A DNA stretch of 64,000 nt. It comes from Tridacna crocea (Eukaryota > Mollusca > Bivalvia > Cardiida > Cardiidae). The notes beneath the pieces were generated by a model. The model was not told the DNA's origin, made no database searches, and was given only the letters and a program-made list of their open reading frames with translations. The stretch spans positions 1,813,001 through 1,877,000 of the forward strand of contig OX031058.1 in assembly GCA_943736015.1 (NCBI GenBank), written 5' to 3'. Each line of letters begins with the position of its first letter. Position 1 is the first letter of the stretch. The position numbers were made by a program, and so were the translations under genes. Below, piece by piece: positions 10,301-20,421 of this stretch.

Positions 10301-10781
10301 CCAGACTTCATGTGCATACGGGCACGTTCGCTCAGTACAAAGATATATTAAGATTCACGAATTTTAACTTTACAAATACTATCTCTTTTCGTTATGCCAC
10401 AGTTTCTCCTTCTGCGTGGAAAAGAAAATTACTTTTTTTTTCACAAAGCGGGCGGCTTTTCCGGACAGGTGGGGAAGGGCATTTATTATGTTTTCTGTAA
10501 CGCAGAAAGTCTGCAGAATCAATCACTAACTAATAACTGTCAAATTAATTTACTGGCTGGCTCGAGGTAGATTTTTCTGACAAGAGAAGCCACTCCACGA
10601 TCTTTTGGCAAGACAGGTCTACCAGATGCCGCTTTGGACGGCTCTCAGTACTGCTGTTTCATCCGCGCCATGATAAAGTAGTTCTGAACCGGTTATTTGT
10701 TTTTTCTACTAAGTATGTAAAATATACTTTTTCATTGGCTATAAATATGTTTCCACTACAAGAAAAGGAGACAGTTATGCC
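10301..10781. other. no recognised feature
   Basis: Unique-looking spacer without repeat matches in the window. Confidence 0.3.
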
Positions 10782-11028
10782 TTAACCCATTACCACAAAA
10801 TCCCTATTTTTGACGACCCTGAAAAAGACGCCTTTAGAAAACATTGTGGGAAAAGGAGAAAATGCTGGTAACCAGCATTTTCTCCATTTTCCACAATGTT
10901 TTCTACCTGTCACAAAACAAATTTCAAATTTTCAGTCACTTTTATTTTGTCGTCTGCAAATGCTTCGATTTGAACAAAACTAAAATTTGGGGTCCAAAAA
11001 ATAAAATTGTCGTTTAGTAAAGAGTTAA
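10782..11028 (+). mobile_element. PAL-A palindromic MITE, TTAA to TTAA
   Basis: Both terminal TTAA tetramers are present (10782-10785 and 11025-11028). Left CCCATTACCACAAAATCCC, right GTTTAGTAAAGAG. A 17-bp local stutter (aaaatttgggg.. / aataaaattg..) lengthens the right flank. Confidence 0.9.
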
Positions 11029-11039
11029 TCTAAAGTAAA

Positions 11040-11095
11040 GATGTAGACAGTTTAGATCAGAGATCAGTCTGCACGTTCTGTGCAAAAAGTGTGAT
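11040..11095. mobile_element. PAL-B core fragment
   Basis: 'gacagtttagatcagagatcagtctgcacgttctgtgcaaaaagtg': left arm intact, right arm lost. Confidence 0.5.
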
Positions 11096-11169
11096 TAGGT
11101 TTTTTTCATACCTCCATGAAAGAAATAAAATTCTCTTCATTCCTTATATTTCAATATTACAGACAAATT

Positions 11170-11778
11170 CAGGGTGTTTCATAATATCTGTCCCCATGCT
11201 AAACCATTCTGGTTTCGTCAAAACTTAACTCACAACTAAAGCGAATACGTATCTGCATAGCAGACAAAACAAATTTTATATTGATATATAATTTGTATTA
11301 GTACCTTTGAAGGTATCAATCCTGCCTGGCGTCAATCTTTATAGGCATTGTTCCGTTTTGGGCAATTACGACGTCAAGTCTTTGTCTGAAATTATTGATC
11401 ACGTTCCTACATGTTTCTTGGCAAATGGGGCGGATCTCTCTCCTGATATCACTTTTAAGTTCATCTGTATTTGCTGGTGTGGGTCTGTATATGTTGCGTC
11501 CTTCAAGTAAACCCACAAGAAAAAGTCAAGGAACGAGATCAATAATTTCAGAGAAAGACTTGACGTCGTAATTGCCAAAAACGGACGTCATATTGAACAT
11601 AGCCTATAAAGATTGACGCCAGGCAGGATTGACACATTCAAAGGTACTGATACAAATTATATATCAATATAAAATTTGTTTTGTCTGCTACGCAGATACG
11701 TATTCGCTTAAGTTGTGTGTTCAGTTTTGACGAAACCATAATGGTTTAGAATGGGGACAGATATTATGAAACACCCTG
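11170..11778. mobile_element. fold-back element made of two inverted mariner 3' ends
   Basis: Arms 11170-11410 and 11530-11778 are inverted copies of each other. Ends are CAGGGTGTTTCATAATATCT and its complement. The right arm, read plus, encodes NNFRERLDVVIAKNGRHIEH followed shortly by a stop, which fits the C-terminus of an IS630/Tc1/mariner transposase. The left arm, read minus, encodes the same end further upstream (LLEGRNIYRPTPANTDELK, then IRPICQETCRNVINNF). The loop (11411-11529) holds this extra upstream coding sequence only once. The catalytic DDE part is absent, so it cannot encode activity. No clear TA duplication flanks it. Confidence 0.8.
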
Positions 11779-12084
11779 ATAGATATTATGTACACCCACG
11801 GAAATAATTCAAACTGCATTCATTTTCTTTAGGTTTAAATCTAATGCTGGAGTTTCTAAACTCCCTTCCACTCATATTTGTGTGGCGCAAGATTACAATA
11901 TGGAAGCAGTTTTCAGATCCCCAATACTGAAAATTAACCAACTAAATAAAATTAAATGAGCAAAGCATTGTGTAGGACCCGCCAAAGTAACCTTCAGCAA
12001 AAGTAGTACCGGCACGAGGTGATTTTTTTTTTTCATGGATCTATGATTTTTATTTAGCCAGTCAGAACTCACCAATGTGCATGA
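11779..12084. other. no recognised feature
   Basis: AT-rich spacer with a T run at about 12025-12033. Confidence 0.3.
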
Positions 12085-12365
12085 AAAGAACTGATATTAA
12101 ATTATTAAATGATGACTTTAAGAGGGGGTGTGTTACTGGATACCACCCTTTCATGCATGGTCTATCCCGGCGTTCTAAATACAATATTTAATAACTGCGG
12201 TAAGGAGAATTCTTTGTAGCTCATTGATTATGGTCTTGGCCTTTCATTCGGGTGTTCAAGGGTCGAACCCTGCCCGATCCCTATATTTCTGCTATGCATT
12301 TGCTGTGCATTTGTTCTTTTTTTGTTATGTACTTAGTTCGTATGACTGATTATGGCCAGCACTTT
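12085..12365 (+). mobile_element. SINE-3 tRNA-derived unit
   Basis: Preceded by the unit junction 'atgatgactttaagaggggg', then 'tgtgttactggataccaccc'. A-box-like 'tagctcattgattatggtc' and B-box-like 'gggtcgaaccctgccc' (12260-12274) are clear, then 'tatgcatttgctgtgcattt' and 'gttatgtacttagttcgta'. The preserved junction upstream shows this copy also came from a multimer. Confidence 0.75.
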
Positions 12366-13209
12366 TGCACATGCATTGCATTCCCGTTCAATAAAGCATG
12401 ACTCATATTATATAAGAGGACGTGTGAACCTGTTTGTATATTAGGGTAATTTACCGAGAATGTATGACGTACAAAGCATTGCCATTGCAAACTCAAACCG
12501 TACTTTTCTCAATTAGGAAGTATTAGTGGCATTCAAGTGACGTACGTCAGCGTATGTTAAAAAGCACTTTAGTAATAAAACGGATATTTCCAACAAAATC
12601 TTTGAAAATTTTGTTGCAAATATTTTTTTCATTGCAAAAGTGGTTCATAGAAGCGTATGCAAGGTATACATTTCAGGTGTATCTCGATGACTTGTCACTG
12701 CTCCTGTACAGGTGTATCATTGTTGAGGTAATTCTGGTCCTTCAAGAGAACATGTGAGGTTTTCCATTTACAAGTAACATACAAATGTTTTTTTTTAAAA
12801 TCGTCTTTTATAACTTGAAAGTCACGATCGGTTCTTGTGCGCTGCTTTAATGTTAAAGCAGCGCTACTCGTCATAACAAAAAAAAAAAAATGAGAGTGAA
12901 GTGGAAACGCATGATTATACGAATCGAAAACGCCTCTGCAGGTCTTTCTGTATGTCCTCTGAACCCAGCACGAACTTAGATACACCATTGACCCGATTCG
13001 ATACTTTTTGCAACTATGATAAAGTTCCTTTTCATATAGCATTGCTCAAATGCATTTTACCATCGATACTTAAGACCTTTAGACACCACTCTGCATCTCA
13101 CGGTTACAAATTCTGAACTCTTTCAGCATCGCATGTCTAAACTTACCCTGTAGTGACAGCTGGAAATATTATCTACTAAAACTCGGAAAGATTTCAATCT
13201 GGTAGGTTT
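12366..13209. other. no recognised element; one perfect hairpin
   Basis: Includes GCGCTGCTTTAA/TGTTAAAGCAGCGC at 12839-12864 (a 26-bp near-perfect hairpin) and an A run at 12880-12891. Nothing else recurs. Confidence 0.4.
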
Positions 13210-13275
13210 TACTGTACACAAGAGCACGTTCTGTGCAGTCTGTTCTTGATCTATGCTGTCCGCAAAGCCTATGGT
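13210..13275. mobile_element. PAL-B core fragment
   Basis: Right half of the palindrome ('gcacgttctgtgcagtctg', 'cttgatctatgctgtccgca'). Confidence 0.55.
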
Positions 13276-13314
13276 GTCGGCGATGTTTATTTGACATTGA
13301 AAAACAATGTAATT

Positions 13315-13372
13315 CGTCGGTTTACTTCGAAAAGCTCGTAACTACAGCTTGTAACAAGCTAAATCAACGAAT
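13315..13372. repeat. PAL-E palindrome, right end lost
   Basis: CGTCGGTTTACTTCGAAAAG and centre 'acagcttgtaacaagct' match 2085-2161. The right arm breaks off after the centre. Confidence 0.8.
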
Positions 13373-13375
13373 TGT

Positions 13376-14307
13376 TTTATTTTTTTCTGTTTGATTCTGA
13401 AACAAGTAATCTGATAGGATCAAAGCGTTCCTATAATTTGAAATAAAGATATACATGTAATTTAGATTAGTTCAAGAATACGCTTTTGAGCGCTGTATAA
13501 GCTTATTTATGACGTCACGTGACATTCTAATCCTAGTGAAATGTGTTTGCACCCCTTGTAGTTTACAAAGTACATTTCTTTGAACTGAAGCGCCCTCTCG
13601 CCTCTCTCTGTTTCTACTAGTTAACAGAAGTATAAAAAACATAGATGTGGTTTCAGTGTCCAATTAAGGACGCCCAGGGCACAGAGTTCATCCGAAGCTC
13701 GAACTGATGTTAGAGAGATACGCAGCCAGATGTTTGCATCGTTTGTAGTAAAAAATAGGCGTTTTATCGGATCCCGCATGGTTAAAGGTCGTTCCGAATT
13801 AAAAAATAGTTTCATTTGTACAATTTACATTCATTAAGCGTACAGGTCTGTTATGCAGGCCTACCTAGATTTTAGGTGTAGTATTGGGCTAGTTTACACT
13901 GAAAACCATCTGAGAAATCAAAGGCCCGTAGAGCGGGCTAAGTGCTTGATTACAGGTGAAATTGGGTGTAGACTGTAGTATAACTGAAAACATGTTTTTC
14001 GTCACAATTATACTATGACATTTGCATGATGAAGTCTAAACACTGTCTGTTGTGTAGAATTAATGTTGTGCATATCAATACTAGGAGGACCGTAGAAAAG
14101 CATGAATAGTTGCACTGTCCGTCGTGTCTTTACATACTTTTTCAACCACGGCCTTACGGACTCTCACCAAAGGAATACTCTAAATGCAGTTTGCAAGATG
14201 AGCAATTCGATATTTCATTTGTAGTATTTGCCTTGGAGCATGTCAATGTGGAACAGAACACTGGCCGTGTAGAGTTTAGTTTGAACTTCATATTCCATCG
14301 AAGATCC
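13376..14307. other. no recognised feature
   Basis: No repeat partner found. A 79-codon plus frame (14110-14349) ends inside the next repeat and has no recognised domain. Confidence 0.3.
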
Positions 14308-15165
14308 TTACAAGTAAACAAGAGGACCAAGATAGCCCTGGATCGCTGACCTGAATTTTTTAGATGAACATAGCCATTTTTTTGAAGTATTGAAATTTTT
14401 GGAACCAAATCAACACTTTGCCCAGCAATTTGATACAGGTTACCTGAAAAATTGTTAAAAAAATTGTCACCAACCCTAAAATTATCACCACAGCCATGTT
14501 TTTGACGAATTAGAATTCTGCATATAGAGTTTGTATACAATTCAAAAAAGAACGAAATATCTATACAGTCTTTATATGAAAGTTAAAAGGTCAAAGGTCA
14601 AGGTCACGAAAGGATAATTTCTGTGTATTATCTCAAAATCTGACAAGTGGTTTTAGAAAAGAAGGATGGAAGAATTTCTTCATGCCTGTATAGTGCAAAT
14701 AGCCCCCAACGCCACAGCCATGTTTTTTGTCGGATCAAAATTTCGCGAGCAGTTTTCTCGAACGGGGCACCCAAGGAAAATTTCTGTGAAATTAGGTCAA
14801 AATCTGGTTTAAGAGAAGACAAATTTCAAAAACAAAAATCTTTAAGTCCATACAGTGCAAAGAGCAACCCCACCACCACGGCCATTTTTCTTTTCGACGG
14901 ATCGAACAATTTTTGAAAAAGGTCACCTAAGGAACATTTCTGTGAAACTATTGAAATGCTTTTTCTTTGGACTTTTTGATAGAATCAGATTCTGCAGAAT
15001 AGCTTTTAAAGAAGACATCCAAAGAAAGATTTCTGCCAATTTTGGTTGACATTGGCCCGGTGGTTTTGGAGGAGATGGTGTTAAAGAATTGTTGACGCCA
15101 CACGACAGGGATGGACACAGGCTGATCCTAAGAGCTCCCTTTGAGCAGGTTGAGCTTAAAAAACA
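14308..15165 (+). mobile_element. bivalve dispersed repeat with ~160-bp internal modules
   Basis: Starts around 'acaagaggaccaagatagcc' and 'ctggatcgctgacctg', and ends near 'gatcctaagagctccctttg' 'agca'. Between them a module recurs imperfectly: 'gccatgtttttgacgaatta' (14494), 'gccatgttttttgtcggatc' (14718), 'gccatttttcttttcgacgg' (14880), each followed by 'ggtcaccYaaggaacatttctgtgaaa' in two pieces. I recognise this phrase set as a very common bivalve repeat, though I cannot assign it a formal name. The long frames over it on both strands are products of the repeat, not genes. Confidence 0.7.
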
Positions 15166-15419
15166 GCAGGAATTCTGATTAATCACACTTTTAGAACCAG
15201 AATTACACTGGATTTCAACTACCTTTAAAGATAAAATTACTTTCTATGCCAAGAGTATGAATATGTGACTCATCATGCAAAAACCATCTGGGAATTCTGT
15301 ACATCAATTAGATGAAAACAGATCAACGATAGTGCATGTCAAATTAAGTTGATATTTCAAAAAATGATTGTATAATAACAAGGTACAATGGCCACTATTC
15401 ATACAGAAAATGTCATTGA

Positions 15420-15525
15420 AGTGAAAAGTGTCATTTCTGGTCAGCCTGCGCATTTCGCTCAGTCTGACCAGGGTTGACACTTTTCGCAGTTCCCAGAAGG
15501 TCCCTTTTTGCGTTACGGGTCACAT
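15420..15525. mobile_element. PAL-D-related palindrome
   Basis: 'aagtgtcatttctggtcagc' 'ctgcgcatttcgctcag' 'tctgaccagggttgacactt': an imperfect GCCTGCGC-type hairpin followed by 'ggtccctttttgcg'. Diverged from other PAL-D copies. Confidence 0.55.
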
Positions 15526-15635
15526 ATATATAATTATAAGAGCCATACTGTTTGGGCTTCTCCGTGATGAACCATATTGATCGAGTCATCACCTGATTGT
15601 GGATCAGTAAAATTCATTTTGTACAACCATCACTT

Positions 15636-15833
15636 GGGCCCGTATTCACCAACCATTCTTAAGAACATTCTTTGTAATATTCTTCAAGATTTTCTGACAG
15701 TGAAAGTAACAGAACTTCTGATTGGCTAAACCATATGGTTTAGCCAATCAGAAGTTCTGTTACTTTCACACTGACGAATTTCTGAAGAATAAGACAAAGA
15801 ATATTCTTTAGGATGGTTGGTGAATACGGACCC
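15636..15833. mobile_element. PAL-C palindromic MITE with paired CCAAT boxes
   Basis: Full copy: ends GGGCCCGTATTCACCAACCA and GGTTGGTGAATACGGACCC, inner 'cttaagaacattctttg', and a central inverted pair CTGATTGGCTAAACC/GGTTTAGCCAATCAG (about 15717-15752). Family copies: 10134, 15636, 16881, 38414, 40570, 42105 and 57885. Confidence 0.9.
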
Positions 15834-16880
15834 AGAGTTATGAGGTGGAAATGTCCTTTTTTCCGCGGAAAATTTAAAGATACCAAAAATGTTTCCACCC
15901 ATGTCAGTCTGCGCAGTCTGCACATGCTGGCATGAATTGATACTGTTTACAAATGTATCAAGTCCCCTTTCAACAAATCACGACTCAAATGTATACATAT
16001 TTTGGTCAAAAGTAAAAGATAAAGCTGCCCCCCCCCACACACACACACACAAAAGTTGTCTATCAGAATAGTTTCAAGGCAGTTATCACTCTCTTGTACT
16101 ATGGATCATTCCTATTCACCTCTGTGGTGGGCTGGGAAAGAAGTCCGTCTACAAGTGATTCGTAACATGACCATAACTCAAAATAGCGACATAAACGTCG
16201 GTGAAAGGAAGACCAATATCGATTGTTTTGTGCGCTGTTCAAACATCATACGGCCAATCAGACTTGGTGGTAGGAAATGTGAAAAAAAAAGGAATTTTCT
16301 GAAAAGCTTAAATGTCTTTTAAAGGACGATAACTTTTTTTTTTAATCTTACAAACTTAGATCCATCGCTGTGTCAAAACTGTTGTCATTATTTATGGGCG
16401 CAGCCATTTTTGTTAAAATTGGAGTAAGATTCTGATCAGCAAAGAAGCTCGAAAAAAATAGTTCCATTGTACACAGGTACATTACACTTTCTCTTGATGA
16501 GTTTGATAAAATTTTAACACACATGCCAACAAATGGCATTTTCTTTTTTATCACAAAATATGTTACTATATTTCACAAATGATAGATTTGAAGATGTGAC
16601 ATCATCTATAAATGCACCCGCGTTAATGTCCATAAAATCCATTCATATCAATGAAATACGTCCAAAATGGCGTGAAAATGACGTCACACACTTGTGATAT
16701 CAAACGTGTATAAGAAAATTCGTAATGGGTATATCACTCTGAAAACAAAGGGGGAGGGGGTATGTGATTAAAAAAAAGGAATATGGCGTTCATTAGCTTA
16801 AAATTGAGATAAAATTTTATTACACTTATCTCCCAAAAAAGGTCATATTGGCTCAGAGACTCTTTTAGTTAAATTCTCCT
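15834..16880. other. 1 kb without recognised element; CA microsatellite
   Basis: Contains C8 plus (CA)n at 16029-16051. An 88-codon plus frame (16056-16322) has no recognised domain. Otherwise unique-looking. Confidence 0.35.
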
Positions 16881-17075
16881 GGGCCCGTATTCACCAACCA
16901 TTCTTGAGAATATTCTTAGTCTTATTCTCCACGGTTTTCTAAATATGTAAGTAACACAATTTCTGATTGGCTAAACCGAATGGTTTAGCCAATCAGAAGT
17001 GTTACTTACAAATGTAGAAAATCCTGGAGAATAAGACAAAGAACGTTCTTAAGAACGGTTGGTGTTTACAGGCCC
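16881..17075. mobile_element. PAL-C palindromic MITE
   Basis: Ends GGGCCCGTATTCACCAACCA and the inverse; central pair 'tgattggctaaaccgaa' / 'tggtttagccaatcagaa'. The right end has drifted to 'ggtgtttacaggccc'. Confidence 0.9.
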
Positions 17076-17077
17076 AG

Positions 17078-17648
17078 GACTCGTTTAATAGATTCTCAAA
17101 CACCAAACTATGCCGGATCCTAAATATCATGTGACAGAACTTTCTACTAGTGTAAAGCAAAATCGGTCTAAAATGTATTACCAGTCTGATATTGTACTAA
17201 TAGCGCTTTTTATCCACGTTTTCTGTTATAAAACCCCATTGAAATAAAATTACACGCAACGTAAACAAAAAAAAATATATATATATTTGTGACGTGTAAC
17301 TGTCTGTAATTGAAATTCAGCAGGATACTTACTGAACTGTTTCCAGTCTCCCTTTTTGTGTTCTTCGGTCGACCATAGATTTACGGTGATTAATCTACAG
17401 AATATTATTGCAAGTTCAAAAACGAAACGACGTGGTATGTATGCGTGTTTTGTTTTGATCTCCTGCTGTTTTTATCACTCTAAATGAGCCGTTAAATGAG
17501 ACCTCTGCTATCGGTATTCGTCTGTCTAAACAACTGGGAAGTCAGAAGCTTGATTAATCTCATAATAGCAGACATTCTGAAGAAGTTGTTTTGTTGATAG
17601 TAAAAAGTCAATGGAATAAGTGAAAAGCCTTCTGAAAACAACAGGGGT
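17078..17648. other. no recognised feature
   Basis: Short A/AT run at 17266-17287. No repeat match seen. Confidence 0.3.
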
Positions 17649-17877
17649 TTAACCCATTACCACACAATCCCTACTTTTAGCGGCCCTGAGAAAGAAGCCT
17701 GTAGAAAACATGGTGGGAAAAGGAGAAAATGCTGGTAACCAGCATTTTCTCCTTTTCCCACTATGTTTTTTACCATTCACAAAATAAATTTCATATTTTC
17801 AGTCACTTTTATTTTGTCGTCTGCAAATGCCTTCAGTTTGGACAAGCCAGAAATTTTGTCGTTTGGTAATGCGTTAA
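17649..17877 (+). mobile_element. PAL-A palindromic MITE, best-preserved type
   Basis: 229 bp, TTAA (17649-17652) to TTAA (17874-17877). Termini CCCATTACCACACAATCCC and GTCGTTTGGTAATGCG. The palindrome is almost perfect. Good reference copy for the family. Confidence 0.95.
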
Positions 17878-18486
17878 TGCATCTCCGCGGTGTACTGTTC
17901 TATTGTACCAACCAAATCATAGTGTAACAATGGATTCGTTACGATTATTTTGTCTTATAGCCGAATTAATAACGAGACAGCATTGTCTTTGGATATATGC
18001 AATAGATTTACAAATAGCAGGGGCAGTCCACACAGGCTAACACAGGTCGGAACTTATTTTTTCGGATACATTAAACGCCATTTTACACAGAAAATGACTC
18101 CTGTGCATTCTTATGTAGATGAATACTTTTAACTGTTGTCTCTTTGCATGCATTCCATTTACCTATCTCTTTGTAGGGTTGTTTGCATTTCTCTCAATCT
18201 TACTACATACAGTATTCTTATTAAAACTACTGGCTGCTTTCCCACACTTGATCAATTACAAGATAATGATAATGATAATCAGTTGCAAACCACGACTAAT
18301 TATTTGTTTTTGTCTGAATTTCATCCCGTTCTCCAAGCGTTTGTCCAAGATTTTGGTACGCAGTAAGGACCGACTTACGTCCGAGTGTAACAGGGGTCTT
18401 CTAAGGACGTGGCTGCCGCAGCATTGACAGGGCTCCCGAAAGGGAAACTGCTAAAAATTGCGTGGCTTTTGCCAGTGTACATGAAT
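17878..18486. other. no recognised feature
   Basis: A 102-codon plus frame (18119-18427) is rich in hydrophobic residues but lacks a recognisable family, and no splice context is evident. Confidence 0.3.
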
Positions 18487-18789
18487 ATTTATTATATTGC
18501 AAAGAAAATTTCTCGTGATTTGATTGGTTAACATGCCGGGAACATATATATCATGTACCCTGGCAAAAACCCCGTTCACATCATTACTCTTGCAACACAT
18601 TTGCCTCGATTCGTGAGATTATCAAACAGGAAAATTTCGCTTAATGCGCTTTGAAAGGGAAACACTTTGCAGTGGCTCGTATAATGAATTGGTTGTACGG
18701 TCAGGGGGCAGGGGACTTGGAAACTTGTTCACGGCTGTGTCGAATCATGTCGCGCCGAGCCGATTCACCACAACCATGAACAAGTTTCC
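18487..18789 (+). mobile_element. partial copy of the TATTATACTGCAAAG element, head-to-tail with the next
   Basis: Starts TATTATATTGCAAAGAAAAT, contains 'gattcgtgagattatcaaac' and a palindrome around 'cttggaaacttgttcacggc' / 'catgaacaagtttcc', then joins the full copy at 18790. No right terminus of its own. Confidence 0.7.
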
Positions 18790-19387
18790 TTATTATACTG
18801 CAAAGAAATTTCTTGTGATCTGATTGGTTAACATGCCGGGAACATATATCATGTACCCTGGCAAAAACCACGTAAAGCCTGTTTCCCTTTTGAGTGCCTC
18901 GAAAACATCACTCCACGTGCAACAAAATATCCAAAATGGCGGCGTCAACCGATCACCAGACTGCACGTTTATGCACCAAACTGCACTTTTTGTGACGTCA
19001 GTTCCCAGTGACGTCAGTTGTCATTGAATTGGGGCATTCAGAAGGGAATATCTACTAGTATTTCTTCAGCATTCTCGATTCGTGAGACTATACAATAGGA
19101 AAATTTCGCTTAACACGCTTTGAAAGGGAAAAACTTTGCAGTATAATAAATTCGTTGTACGGTCAGGTGGCAGGGGACTTTGAAACTTGTTCAAGGCTGT
19201 TGTGAATCATGTCACCACCTCGCCTTCGGCTCGGGGCGACATGATTAACCACAGCCGTGAACAAGTTTCCAAGTCCCCTGCCACCTGACCGTATAACTAA
19301 TAAAGTCTCCCTGCCACCTGACCGTACAACTAAAAGTGTTCCTGGCATATTATCCGGATCGTGAGAAATTTCTTTGTAGTATAATAA
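18790..19387 (+). mobile_element. 598-bp TIR element with internal palindrome
   Basis: Left end TTATTATACTGCAAAGAAAT plus 'ttcttgtgatc', right end 'gatcgtgagaaatttc' plus TTTGTAGTATAATAA: about 31-bp inverted termini. Near the right end sits a strong palindrome, 'gtcaggtggcaggggacttt' ... 'aagtcccctgccacctgac', whose loop is CGCCTTCGGCTCGGGGCGA. The 'gattcgtgaga...cgctttgaaagg' block recurs in the partial copy upstream. No coding frame. The superfamily is not assignable. Confidence 0.75.
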
Positions 19388-19689
19388 GAAGTCCATGCGA
19401 CGTCCTAAATACTTCTCAAAGAACGGGGCATCCATTACCTAGATAAACAGAAGAATGAATAACTTTCCCCAACATAAAAACAGTCCGGACCTCTCAGGTT
19501 GTTCTCTGCTATTTAGCTGTCTGTCAGATCACTTTAGTCACACGTTAGATATGATAGTTTTTCTTGCCACCGTATTTAATTGCCTGTAAAATATTTGTAA
19601 AGAGATCTTAAACGCTTTCTCATATGCTGAGATGAACGATTTTCCAGGCACAATGAAATAAAGGTAGAAACTTTGAAACCCTTAAAATA

Positions 19690-19900
19690 ATCAAGTGATT
19701 TTACCGTAGTGAGGAAGAATGCTTATGGAAATTTTGTGGGAAATGGAGAATATGCTACGTACTAGCACTTTTCTCCTTTTCTAACATTTTCTATTTCGTT
19801 CAAAGTCAATTTCCAACATTTAGGAACATTTAGGCTGTATATCATTGTGATATTTAGAAAGAGCCTAGAATTCTGTCCAGTGGTGAAGATTTAAAACTCA
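19690..19900 (+). mobile_element. PAL-A, heavily diverged
   Basis: 'aaattttgtgggaaatggag' 'aatatgctacgtactagcac' 'ttttctccttttctaacatt' keeps the palindrome layout; the ends are unrecognisable. Confidence 0.5.
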
Positions 19901-20174
19901 GGAATGACAAATAATAAACTGAACTGCCTCTGCGAAGAACGAACAAAATATCAGAATGATTTGTATCTGTACTTAGATTTTTGGTGTATAATAACAGATA
20001 TTTTGTAAAATATCATGATAAAGAAAAAAATCAGAATAACAATATTCTGAGTATAGTCTAAGTGGTTAGAAATGTGCGGTTAGGGTCGAATGAATTCTGG
20101 TGTGCGTTCTTCTTGGTGTGGTCTCTGTGTAGTTAATTTGGCTGTCATCACGGCCACCATAACATTGTAATTGC

Positions 20175-20369
20175 TTAACCCTTTAACAAGGTTGTTGCAG
20201 ACGACAAAATCAGGATGGCTAAATAATGAAACTTGTCTCTGAAAGACCAAAAAACATTGTGGGTAAAGGAGAAAATGCCGTTTACTAGCATTTTCTCTTT
20301 TTCTCATAATATTTTTATAGGTTTCAACAAAATGTCGTTAAAACTTGAGGCTGTTTGGTGAAGGGTTAT
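20175..20369 (-). mobile_element. PAL-A palindromic MITE, inverted
   Basis: TTAA at 20175-20178, then CCCTTTAACAAGG, 'gttgcagacgacaaaatca' and the palindrome; the right end GTTTGGTGAAGGGTTATA has a changed TTAA. Confidence 0.8.
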
Positions 20370-20421
20370 AATCTTTTGACAGATCTAAAGTCTAAGTTGA
20401 TCTCCACAGCAAATAGTTTCA

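Noticed and set aside
14154..14540. 128-codon minus-strand frame
   Set aside because: Two thirds lies within the bivalve modular repeat; no domain and frames are open on both strands.
17686..17770. PAL-A and PAL-B palindromes as microRNA precursors or transcription terminators
   Set aside because: Perfect dispersed palindromes in many copies with TTAA ends are better explained as MITEs; small-RNA data would be needed to argue otherwise.
18119..18427. 102-codon frame as a small membrane protein
   Set aside because: No family likeness, overlapped by another open frame in the next phase, AT-rich codon use as in the spacer DNA.
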